From Tetramitus jugosus (taxonomy: Eukaryota; Heterolobosea; Eutetramitea; Acrasida; Vahlkampfiidae): a stretch of DNA of 64,000 nt. The notes under the pieces were generated by a model. The model was not told the DNA's origin. It did no database searches and was given only the letters and a program-made list of their open reading frames with translations. Made by a program: the position numbers and the translations under genes. The DNA lies in the NCBI GenBank assembly GCA_937625935.1, contig OW569376.1, positions 401,304-465,303 on the forward strand, written 5' to 3'. Shown here piece by piece: positions 37,796 to 47,140 of the stretch (positions are counted from its first letter, which is position 1; each line of letters starts with the position of its first letter).

Positions 37796-40700
37796 TTATT
37801 TGTCTGAGTAATCTACAATTGTTATGTTCTTGTTGTGCACAATTTCCCATGGAGAACCCTTAAGCTGAGTAATAACTCCCTCATCTGTTGGTACGATGGG
37901 TGTTCGAATGTCCTCAATTGTTGCATGACCGTCCAAAGGACACTCAGCTGACAACTTGGCAAAGAAACTCTTTGAGATTGCATCTTCATGAATGTGCTCG
38001 ACTATGCTTGCGTACTGATCGATTTCACTCAACTCGTTATTAATTTCAGATAGCTGTTTCATTTGCTCCTTCGTGAAGGTAATGTCTAATTCTGAAAGTT
38101 TTGGTTGCCTGACTGGCTCACGCTCGATCTCTTCAATTATCTCCTGCAATTCATCCACGTCCACATCTTCTCCAGAGGCTAGCGCTTGCATGTATTTCGT
38201 TTGTTCTTCCTTCATTCTCTTTCTCTTCTTCTTTTCTTCCTGTTTCCTGAATCTGTTTTCTGCTCTTGTCTTGGCACGAGTCAGGATATTAGATTTTGTC
38301 TGCCTAATAATCGTTGCATGAATTTCAATGAGACACTTCCTATGGAATGCATGAGAACATGGGAACACCATGAATGAATCACTGAGCACAGAGCACCGAC
38401 AATGAGAGCATTTCTGATCGTGAATATCTCTGTTCATTTTCACACCATTTAAATCATTTCTAATAGTATTGGTACTTTCTGCAAGTTCTTTGATGTTGTC
38501 CTTCAACTTGTTTTCAGATGATTTCAACGTTTGCAATACCTCTCGTATGTTTTCCTCGTATGGATGCAGATGAATATCTTGAGGGAACACTTCCAAGACG
38601 TCGGTCAGGGTTATTGTTGATACAAAGTCATCTGACGATATCATACTCAGACTCTGTTTGAGGTGTATTGGGTCATTGGATATTGAGGCGGCCAAAATTT
38701 TGAGCATCATCTTTCTGCGCGTTGATTGATCATGAATATGGTTCACAACAATATGTATGGCTTCTTGATTTTGATTTTGTTTGATAGCGATATCGATTGC
38801 TTGTTCATATAGACCCATCATCACATACAGAATTGTGCAGCTAGACTGCATTCCTGCTTCGGTACATAATCGGAGTGCGAATTCCTTATCGAGAGTGGTT
38901 ACTTCCTTTTCTTGCTCTTGTCTGAGGAAGCTGTCAACTTTGGAAGAGTTTCCTGATTGCACTAGCAGATAGAACAATAAGTTATGAATAATTGAGTGAT
39001 TACTCATGTCATTATCGATGCATTTGGTGAGATACTTGATCGAAAGATCATTACGCTTGTTTGTTCTACTCTTATGATTCGATTTAGAGTATTGGAGAAG
39101 CGCTGGAACGAGGCGATCTGGTTGCAGAAATCTATGATCGTTGAGCGCTTTGAATAATTCATTCGAATGATAGTTCATCAAAAGTGGAGAGTACTTGTAC
39201 CACAGTTCTTCGTACTCTTGATCAATGCAAAATTCATTGAGAATCCATAGAGCCCTTTGGAAGTGCTCTGTTTCGCTGTTGCCCATGTCCAAGTCCAATC
39301 TACCATTCGTAATGCATTGTTCTATCGCTACCTGATAATCACCAATTAGGGTCGCGAAAAATAGGAAGTCCTGAGATAGAAGATTGTTAGTGAGGAGAGA
39401 ATACACAGCCTCTTTGCATGGAAGGAGAGTATCTTTGTTTTTGAATAAAAACTTGCGCAAGGAATTAGCGCACTCTTCCATATCTTTGATAGCTTGTTTC
39501 TTTGATATCATGAGCTCACTTTTCTGTTGGTTTGAGCTGAATGGAGCAGATGACTGTTGCAACACAATATCACAGTACAATCGTTTTTGTACAAGGAGTT
39601 GAGCGATCCATAGAGCGATAGAAACTTTTTGCCGTATGACATCGATTGTATTCTGGTGCGGTTGAGATTTGATCTTCTTCAATATGCAATTCAAGTACGT
39701 GAAGAGCCCACTTTGAACATCATCTGGATCTGTTTGTAAAATATCTAGTACTGTTTGATCAAATGGAACATTGGTTTTCGCTAAATATCGAGCGGCTTGC
39801 TGTAGATGGTTCGGACATGTCAAAAAATATTGTCCAATTTCTCTGTAAACTGTACTCTTATGTTTCACTGCTTCAATTTCATCAATGTGTGCAATCGAGT
39901 CACAAAGGAACAATGCCTTATCCAATAAATCAAGTTTGTCTGCATAATCTGTGGCATACTGTGCCTGCTGGAGGAAAAGATTCCAAAAGCCAAGTGTTTC
40001 CTCCTCTATAGATAGGAGAGTTACTTCCGAATTAGAAACAACGTAGATGGATGTTCCATAATCCGTCGTATCTGAAACCAATCTGATAAATGAACCACAG
40101 TTAAAACCATAATCCTCTGTGGAGTCATACACAATTTTTGATAGGATATTATAGGGTTGATTCGAGCATGTTGGTAATTCTGCAGGTTGCATATAGATAT
40201 GGAAATGATCATGATACATGACGAAAATGTGAAGTTCGGTAGTAGTTATCGATAAGGGTAATTCGATATCGGAATCTTGATAAGGTATCATTGTCGCCTT
40301 TTCTAAAATGTCTGAAATTTCTGCATACCATTTACCGTGGAACACACCTAAAGTTGTACTCCAAGCAAAGGAGATAGGCATGTCAGAATCTCTGGAAACT
40401 AGTGTATCCTCCCTTTCATTGAGTATGTCTGATTTTCTAACAACACACAATTGACTATTGAACTCATCTGTATCACCCGTAAAATATTTGGATAATGGTT
40501 TTCTCTTGAGTTCTCCATTCAAAGGATTCTGGTATGACTGTAACACCTGATCCATTTGACTATAAGTGACGCCACTTGCATTAAATATTGACACACCTAT
40601 GTTTGTTGTCACAATGATTACATTTTGACGTGCAGCTCCCACAGTATAGTAGGCACACTCGATACCAGCGATAGATAAAGGTTTGGATCGATCAGATAAC

Positions 40701-42226
40701 ATGTTATCGCTGACATAAAATTTTTTAAGATCGAGAACACGTCTGGATGATATGGCTACATTAGGACCCTTTGAATCCTGAATCGCTTTTACCACGGTGT
40801 GAAAAATGTTCATCCTTGATGTTCCGATGAGAACATGAAGTGGCTGGGCAGATGGTGCATTTTCGGATGAATAGCAGCGTGAATTCCATCCTATGGATGT
40901 AATTTGTTCGGTAATCGCATCAATCTTATGTGTGATGTATGTAGTGGTTGACTGTTTAGGGACAGTCGCTGATTCTGATGTAGACAGATAAAAATTATCT
41001 ACAGAGGCAGTTGAATTATTTGATACATTCTCATTTTCTATCATTTTGCTCGTCACAAACAAGCAAGACCCATTCGGATTGAAATAGCATCGATGTAGTG
41101 TCAAGTTCTTTGATAAATTACATTTGTACACTCTCATTCTCGCTGACTTCGAATCAGCATTAGGCTCTAAAATATACACTCGATCCACAATAGTTGTTTC
41201 ATCAGAATCTGACCCAATAATTAAACAAAATCTTTCATGACCATTCTCTAAGGTCTGTACTTGAAAGTCAATAACCTTACATGGTGCGTGATCACTCAAA
41301 AATCGAGACACTTCTCTCACGACAGTGACATCATCAAATTTTTGTTTCATTCTCTCCAATTCACTTTCAAACAGCGATTCAACAGAATTACGCAAATGTG
41401 ATCCTTTGTTTAAAGTCGAAGAGGAACTCGATGAATGGTCATTCAACAAATAATCTCTGGCTTGATCCATGTTATTCTTATCACCGCGGTATCCTGTTGT
41501 GAGCTTACTTGCTCGTGGTTGGTCATCGTTCATCTGACTAAAGTTATCCTCATCTTCGAATCCATGATTATAACGATCAACAGAAATATCATCATCTTCA
41601 TCCTCATCATTATCACTGTTGTCATCATAATGATTCATATCATTTGAAAACAATTTCCTCTTGCTGTTATTGCTATTGTTATTATTACTATTATTATTAT
41701 TATTAATATACTTTGAATCACTATCAATGCTTTCATCGATCCATGAAGAGGCCATCGCGTCATTGGAAAGCATACCCCATTCATCAACATCCAGCGAACC
41801 ATGATCCTCATAAAATGAACCAGTGTTGTTGTTGTGTGACAACGATGACGAAGAAAAGAGCAAAGAGTTTTTCAATTGAGCTTTGGCGCGCCATTTTTCT
41901 GCTTCTTCTTGCTCAAAGCTGTTCAATCGGGAAATAGATGATAATTGTCCGTCGTTATCGGTGCTGGACGTAGTGTCAGTCTTTTTGCTTTCAGTGCTGA
42001 CTGCTGAAGAGGAAGAGTTGGACTCCTTAAAAAACAAGGTTTTTCTTTGCTTTGGGCTTTGGTTGCCTTCTTTCTTTGCAAAAGTCAGCCTCGAGAAAAT
42101 TCCAGTTTTCCTCCTATTGTCAGGTTGTGTTGGGAGAGAAGACTCTTTGGTTGGTGATGATGCTTGATCACTAACACCAACAACAGAAGCAAGGTGTGAC
42201 TCCACAGGGGAATTGTTGTTGGACAT
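37796..42226 (-). CDS. VPS18: VPS18, HOPS/CORVET tethering subunit with C-terminal RING
   Basis: A 1476-residue single-exon protein. After a ~270-residue low-complexity N-terminus (Ser/Asn/Asp runs), a beta-propeller (Pep3/Vps18 domain) is recognisable from KVIDFQVQTLENGHERFCLII, LTLHRCYFNPNGSCLFVTSK, ITSIGWNSRCYS and HVLIGTSRMNIF. An alpha-solenoid with clathrin-like repeats follows. The RING is near residues 1273-1435: CSHCRCSV, FMVFPCSHAFHRKCL, a long Lys/Glu insert as in human VPS18, then ECPLDGHATIEDI. In the last zinc pair the second Cys is Asp (CPLD rather than CPxC). VPS18 is a core of HOPS and CORVET, tethering late endosomes and lysosomes. It is head to head with RIC1. Confidence 0.88.
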   Translation of the reverse strand: MSNNNSPVESHLASVVGVSDQASSPTKESSLPTQPDNRRKTGIFSRLTFAKKEGNQSPKQRKTLFFKESNSSSSAVSTESKKTDTTSSTDNDGQLSSISRLNSFEQEEAEKWRAKAQLKNSLLFSSSSLSHNNNTGSFYEDHGSLDVDEWGMLSNDAMASSWIDESIDSDSKYINNNNNSNNNNSNNSKRKLFSNDMNHYDDNSDNDEDEDDDISVDRYNHGFEDEDNFSQMNDDQPRASKLTTGYRGDKNNMDQARDYLLNDHSSSSSSTLNKGSHLRNSVESLFESELERMKQKFDDVTVVREVSRFLSDHAPCKVIDFQVQTLENGHERFCLIIGSDSDETTIVDRVYILEPNADSKSARMRVYKCNLSKNLTLHRCYFNPNGSCLFVTSKMIENENVSNNSTASVDNFYLSTSESATVPKQSTTTYITHKIDAITEQITSIGWNSRCYSSENAPSAQPLHVLIGTSRMNIFHTVVKAIQDSKGPNVAISSRRVLDLKKFYVSDNMLSDRSKPLSIAGIECAYYTVGAARQNVIIVTTNIGVSIFNASGVTYSQMDQVLQSYQNPLNGELKRKPLSKYFTGDTDEFNSQLCVVRKSDILNEREDTLVSRDSDMPISFAWSTTLGVFHGKWYAEISDILEKATMIPYQDSDIELPLSITTTELHIFVMYHDHFHIYMQPAELPTCSNQPYNILSKIVYDSTEDYGFNCGSFIRLVSDTTDYGTSIYVVSNSEVTLLSIEEETLGFWNLFLQQAQYATDYADKLDLLDKALFLCDSIAHIDEIEAVKHKSTVYREIGQYFLTCPNHLQQAARYLAKTNVPFDQTVLDILQTDPDDVQSGLFTYLNCILKKIKSQPHQNTIDVIRQKVSIALWIAQLLVQKRLYCDIVLQQSSAPFSSNQQKSELMISKKQAIKDMEECANSLRKFLFKNKDTLLPCKEAVYSLLTNNLLSQDFLFFATLIGDYQVAIEQCITNGRLDLDMGNSETEHFQRALWILNEFCIDQEYEELWYKYSPLLMNYHSNELFKALNDHRFLQPDRLVPALLQYSKSNHKSRTNKRNDLSIKYLTKCIDNDMSNHSIIHNLLFYLLVQSGNSSKVDSFLRQEQEKEVTTLDKEFALRLCTEAGMQSSCTILYVMMGLYEQAIDIAIKQNQNQEAIHIVVNHIHDQSTRRKMMLKILAASISNDPIHLKQSLSMISSDDFVSTITLTDVLEVFPQDIHLHPYEENIREVLQTLKSSENKLKDNIKELAESTNTIRNDLNGVKMNRDIHDQKCSHCRCSVLSDSFMVFPCSHAFHRKCLIEIHATIIRQTKSNILTRAKTRAENRFRKQEEKKKRKRMKEEQTKYMQALASGEDVDVDELQEIIEEIEREPVRQPKLSELDITFTKEQMKQLSEINNELSEIDQYASIVEHIHEDAISKSFFAKLSAECPLDGHATIEDIRTPIVPTDEGVITQLKGSPWEIVHNKNITIVDYSDK

Positions 42227-42379
42227 TTGAATGTGTTGTTGGCTGAATTTTTTTTTGCTCGTGTGATATGGATTTACCCGACATCGGCCAAGTAAACTCG
42301 ATCAAAAAACAAACACACCATCAAGACAACATTGACAAGTGAGCTGAATCATCATCACTGCTGCTGACCGTCGTCATAC
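42227..42379. promoter_or_regulatory. bidirectional promoter between VPS18 and RIC1
   Basis: Only 153 bases separate the two divergent start codons, so both promoters must share this stretch. It is AT-rich with a run of Ts just upstream of VPS18. I identify no specific factor site. Confidence 0.5.
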
Positions 42380-45300
42380 ATGTATTTTCCAGTGGGATTC
42401 AACCCAAAAACTCTATTGGAGGATTCTCTCCATCAACCCAATACGCCCAACATCAAAATACGATCATTGCCAAGAGCGTATGGTGTTGATATGGCTAGCA
42501 CTGATGCAATTTGTGCCACATCATTCAATCCAGTGCATTCATTACTCTGTGTTCTCACCCACCTTCACATCTCTCTTTGGTCCGTTCAACACGACGGTTT
42601 TCATTTGGAACTCCGACATTCACTCTATCGGTTGAACCAAACGAGTGGTGCTGGCAAAAATGTAAAACCTTCACCTCCGACACCAATGACACCATTGAAC
42701 ACTGTTGGTGTGGGAAAGGTCATTGTGTGGAAACCATTTGCTGATTATTCGTTGCTTGCAGTGCGCATCAATGACTCAAACTGTTGTATTTATAGAGTCA
42801 ATCATCAACGAATGAGTAACGAAATGAAGGATGATTATGGAATATCAAGAAAATACAGCGAACAAGAACAACAAGAGTATTACAATGACGGTGGAGAGTA
42901 CAATGATGACATGTTCCCCAAGAGCAACACATCCAATATGCTCTATTCGACGATTACGATCGAAAATGTAACAGAACAGTTCATCAATGTGAGCACGTAT
43001 GGTAATGTGACTTGCATGTGTGCTGATCAGAAGAACATATTGATAGGAACGAGCATTGGTTATATTTTAATTGTCATGTGGACTGGTGAGGTCCTTCAAG
43101 CGATTACACCGGATTTTATTCTACACAAAAATAGGAATAGATCTCAACAACAACAGCAGCAACAGCAACAACAAGGCCTTAAATTTTCTCCAAGAGAAGA
43201 AGTAATCGAAAACTCTGTTGTTTCTATTGAATTTAAAAAGCAAATGAACATGTATGGTGTGGTGTTCCGAGATGGTACGTTTGCATTTATGACTCAGCGC
43301 AAGAATACCACCAATCAGCCATCTTCTTTTTTGAGCTTTGACGTGGTTTATGTGGATCATGATCGAGGTGCAGTATCACTGGACCTGAACGCGAAACAGA
43401 GCATTGCTGCCATCGGATGCAAAGATGGACAAGTTATTTTATTCCAGATCAATAGTGTACACCACTCGGGTGATCAACCATCGAATTACGAAAATTCTAC
43501 TCAGAGTTTGCGGTACGACTTTTCTGTTCGAACTGTGATATCTTTTGAGAAAACAAGAGGATTCACTGAGAAGGATCTCGGAAGCGCTCAATGTGTCCAG
43601 TTTACTTCGGATGGACATGCATTATGCATTGGATACTCGCGTAGAGGATTAGCACTATTTCATCCATCAGGAACATGCATCATGTCTACTTTACCCATGT
43701 ATTCCGATGTGTATGAGAACAAGAGAAGATTGAGCTCAGATGGTAGTGTACCAACACCAGATCTCAGTGAACCATTCTCTATGGGAGTGAAGACAATTAC
43801 TTGGGATAGTGAGGGATATCATTTAGTAATTACTGCGAATATGCCAACCTTTCCAGCAATTGATATGCCCCATTTTTCATCACATTCCTTTTATACCTAC
43901 TCTTTCTATAAGAGCATTCTTTGTAAGAATAGTTCTCAGAATTTAAGTTATATTCCTGGTGTTATTTTACAAGGCGCAGACAGAGTCATGTTGTTTCATA
44001 TGAGCTCGGATACTGATTTTGTGCATGCGGACTGGGACCAATTGCAGCTTCCCTATGATTATTTAGCTGAGAACTATCCTCTAAGATTTGTTAGTATCAG
44101 CTCCAATGGTCAACAATTGGCTGTTGCAGGAAAATCCGGATGCGCGTTATACAATCGGATGTTACGTCGTTGGAGAATGTTTGGAAATCTACACCAAGAA
44201 CGCGCAACAAAATGTACAGGTATTGTATGGATAGATAATGTCGTGTTAGCTATAGTAAAGAAATCCAGTGGGTCAAAGTTAGGTACTGAGGTAGTATTGT
44301 ATCCACGATATCACCTCGATGAAAGTTCAGTGCTTGCATCGATGTTTGTTTCAAGAAGTAGAGTGGTGCATGTGTCTTCAACGACTGTATATATTACTGT
44401 TTTTAATGGGAAATCTGGACAAGTGAAACGCCAAGTTCCGCTGCTATTTCTGTACGATACGACGCATCATCTACATGTCTTGATTGCTCACTTAACATAC
44501 AAGGGAAAGGATTTAAAAGCTGAACTATCTCGCTTAATAACTGTTGATTTGTCGAGAAAACATACCTCCGTACCACTTTCAATGACTACGGTTCAATGCA
44601 ATCCACCACCCCTAGACACAAACGTCGATGAAACACGTCAAATTCTATCGAGTGCAAAGGTAATGTTTCTTCATACGGATAGAACCTTAACTGCGTTGGT
44701 GCTGCAAAATTTAACTTCACCTGACAAACGCAAGGAAATAGTATTGGACTCCAACGTAGATTGCTTCTGGATTGAATCAGAAAAGTCTTACGAAAATCGA
44801 TGTACATACTTTACATATCATGGCAGTGATAACCGAGGCATTAAGTTATCTGTACAAGATTTATCCGCCCTTGGTACTGAAGTGGAGGACGATAATTCGA
44901 AGATTGTGGTTCATAATTTGATACCATATGATCCTGATGCATGTCCACTTGGTATCTTTAAGGATGCTGGAATATTTTTACATGCCTCGGATGCTGCGAT
45001 GAAAACAATTAAGCCTTTTGCTCATGAACAACATCAACTACTACCTTCTCTACTTTCCTATCCATATTACGAGTTACAACCCAAGATGTATCCGTATGGT
45101 CATGGAATTTTGTTGAGTTTGCTGTTGGGTAATCAAGATCCCTATAGTCAATCACTTCAGAATAAGCTCGCCAAGTTTGCATCAAAATTATCCCTTGCAA
45201 AATCCAACAAACCTACTTTTGTGGCTACATTAGAATGGATGTTCCACTCTGTATTAAGTGTTGATGACACTGTTTCCACTGTGAAGGCTACAGACGATTC

Positions 45301-46444
45301 AACTCTTTATCCAAAGAAATTCTGTATTATGCACATGAACACGAATTCTAGAGATAATTCTGAGCAACCTCAGGGCACCCTAATTCCTCTGCAGCAAGGA
45401 TTAGCTCCAGTAGTCAAATTTTTACGAGCTTTACCCCATTTATTTTATGAAGTTGTGGTCAATTGTCTTCGAAAGACTGATATTGCGCTTTGGCAACGGT
45501 TGTTCGATATTATGCAAGAATCACCAAGAGACATGTTCCAAAATTGTATGGATCAAGGTTTCATATCAGAGGCTGTAAATATGTTACGTATACTTCAACA
45601 AACCGAAGATTTAGACTATGTGAAAGAGTGCTCCTATGCATTGCTTCGGCCAGCTCTCTCTTGCTCTTATTTTGATCGAGCCAGCGATCTGATACGATTT
45701 ATTCAAATGATTGAGACAGAACAGAAACTAATAAGAGAAGAAGAGCGAGAAAAGAACGAACCGGACAATTCAGAACAGGATGTGAAAGATGAGCAAGGCA
45801 ATGATGAATTATATGGTCCTGTTATCCATGGTTGGCTGTCTGATAATGCCAGATTGCAAGGTATTATTACTCGGCAGTGCAGAGATTTGCTCATTGACGC
45901 CAACTTGTTTGCCTTGCTTCGATTAATAGAGTCATTAGATTTGCCATTAGTTGAATGGTTAAAGAGCGAAAAAGACAAAGCTGGCACGCTAGAGGTGACT
46001 GATTCGGCGGACTGGGAGGATACCTTCTCAAGAATACATGAAGTGTTTGATCTACCAAGGTCTACATTTAAAATGGATTCATTGAGGCCTAAACAGCTAC
46101 AACTCCAAGACCAGTACAAGAGCGAATTCTTTTCATTTACTCAGTACCGAATATTCATGATTCCTGAGTTGGTGAGTCACCTTGAATTTTTGTTCCAATC
46201 ATTTGATGCCAGTGGCTGCACAGGGCACGCTCTTTTATTGGCCACACTTCTTTGTCGGGTAGAATCAATCGAACAAATACTGTCACAGGATGACACTAAC
46301 TTGTTGTGGAGGTGCTATTCTACGATGTTAAAGCAGGAAAACAACTGGCCTGGCTATTCAAAACTGCTTCATCATCTGAAGCTGAAGTATGATTCGAAAA
46401 AGATTCAAGAGACGGAAACTTCTGTTGACACAGCTGACTTGTAA
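42380..46444 (+). CDS. RIC1: RIC1, Rab6 GEF complex subunit
   Basis: A 1354-residue single-exon protein beginning MYFPVGFNPKTLL, matching the MYF start of RIC1 family members. N-terminal WD-type propeller repeats follow (LLCVLTHLHISLWSV, FADYSLLAVRINDSNCCIYRV, VSIEFKKQMNMYGVVFRDGTFAFMT, QCVQFTSDGHALCIGYSRRGLALFHPSG, ADWDQLQLPYDYL). The helical RIC1 domain lies in the last third (VVNCLRKTDIALWQRLFDIM, RDMFQNCMDQGFISEAVNMLRIL, ARLQGIITRQCRDLLIDANLF). A CAA/CAG tract near 43145-43174 encodes poly-Gln. In yeast and animals RIC1 with RGP1 activates Ypt6/Rab6 at the Golgi in retrograde transport. Confidence 0.9.
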   Translation: MYFPVGFNPKTLLEDSLHQPNTPNIKIRSLPRAYGVDMASTDAICATSFNPVHSLLCVLTHLHISLWSVQHDGFHLELRHSLYRLNQTSGAGKNVKPSPPTPMTPLNTVGVGKVIVWKPFADYSLLAVRINDSNCCIYRVNHQRMSNEMKDDYGISRKYSEQEQQEYYNDGGEYNDDMFPKSNTSNMLYSTITIENVTEQFINVSTYGNVTCMCADQKNILIGTSIGYILIVMWTGEVLQAITPDFILHKNRNRSQQQQQQQQQQGLKFSPREEVIENSVVSIEFKKQMNMYGVVFRDGTFAFMTQRKNTTNQPSSFLSFDVVYVDHDRGAVSLDLNAKQSIAAIGCKDGQVILFQINSVHHSGDQPSNYENSTQSLRYDFSVRTVISFEKTRGFTEKDLGSAQCVQFTSDGHALCIGYSRRGLALFHPSGTCIMSTLPMYSDVYENKRRLSSDGSVPTPDLSEPFSMGVKTITWDSEGYHLVITANMPTFPAIDMPHFSSHSFYTYSFYKSILCKNSSQNLSYIPGVILQGADRVMLFHMSSDTDFVHADWDQLQLPYDYLAENYPLRFVSISSNGQQLAVAGKSGCALYNRMLRRWRMFGNLHQERATKCTGIVWIDNVVLAIVKKSSGSKLGTEVVLYPRYHLDESSVLASMFVSRSRVVHVSSTTVYITVFNGKSGQVKRQVPLLFLYDTTHHLHVLIAHLTYKGKDLKAELSRLITVDLSRKHTSVPLSMTTVQCNPPPLDTNVDETRQILSSAKVMFLHTDRTLTALVLQNLTSPDKRKEIVLDSNVDCFWIESEKSYENRCTYFTYHGSDNRGIKLSVQDLSALGTEVEDDNSKIVVHNLIPYDPDACPLGIFKDAGIFLHASDAAMKTIKPFAHEQHQLLPSLLSYPYYELQPKMYPYGHGILLSLLLGNQDPYSQSLQNKLAKFASKLSLAKSNKPTFVATLEWMFHSVLSVDDTVSTVKATDDSTLYPKKFCIMHMNTNSRDNSEQPQGTLIPLQQGLAPVVKFLRALPHLFYEVVVNCLRKTDIALWQRLFDIMQESPRDMFQNCMDQGFISEAVNMLRILQQTEDLDYVKECSYALLRPALSCSYFDRASDLIRFIQMIETEQKLIREEEREKNEPDNSEQDVKDEQGNDELYGPVIHGWLSDNARLQGIITRQCRDLLIDANLFALLRLIESLDLPLVEWLKSEKDKAGTLEVTDSADWEDTFSRIHEVFDLPRSTFKMDSLRPKQLQLQDQYKSEFFSFTQYRIFMIPELVSHLEFLFQSFDASGCTGHALLLATLLCRVESIEQILSQDDTNLLWRCYSTMLKQENNWPGYSKLLHHLKLKYDSKKIQETETSVDTADL
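43145..43174 (+). repeat. CAA/CAG tract (poly-Gln) in RIC1
   Basis: A mixed CAA/CAG microsatellite encoding about ten glutamines between propeller blades of RIC1. Confidence 0.7.
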
Positions 46445-47140
46445 TCACACTGATCTGTGTCTCATACGTGCATTAAATTGTTTCTTGTCAACACTTCTCA
46501 GTTCTCTAGAGACAACTCGGTCTCACATGTCATCCTACGGATGGGCCTTGAAATTTTTGCAACCCAAGTTTGCCGAAGGAGTGTTTTGAAGCTTGCTGGT
46601 TTGAGGGACTTCAAATACAATCTTCTGCATGTTCACCATCCATTTCTGTAGCAACTGTTTATCTTTTTTGGGCGCCAAGTACGATAACCCCGATGGAACA
46701 AAATGAGAGAATTTTGGACCATTTGCCAAGAAGTAATTCTGAAATAAGAGATACATCTAGATATCGACCGTTGAGAGAGCTTAATTCAGAGCACCAACTA
46801 CCGGAAAGAAGGGATCAGATTACTCTCGATTGTCCGCCTTGGGAATCGAGACTAATTCTGAGCTCTGGGTATCTGTAGTCGGGGTATTGACAGACCATAA
46901 AAAAAGATGTCTTGACGTTTGAGTGTTATCGCACGAATCTCTTATGGCTCAAGGATTCGTGAATAGGTTGCCTGGAAGTTCAATTGCTGTTACTGAAAAA
47001 AAATTAGTCCAAACAGCAAAATCCAACACTCGCAACAACAACCAACACACATTTGTAAGATAATATCGATTGGTACAAACCGTATCATCATTTTCCCTCA
47101 GAACCTAACAAACAAGCAAACAAACAATAACACAACAAAA
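46445..47140. other. ~700-base gap with ambiguous short coding candidates
   Basis: On the minus strand 46756-46535 encodes a protein-like tail (FSHFVPSGLSYLAPKK, then KKDKQLLQKWMVNMQ) preceded by a TTATTTCAG that could be a splice acceptor. No convincing upstream exon was found. On the plus strand a frame from the ATG at 46690 (MEQNERILDHLPRSNSE) runs to 46878. Neither is strong and they overlap, so at most one is real. The right part is probably the LRR gene promoter. Confidence 0.3.
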
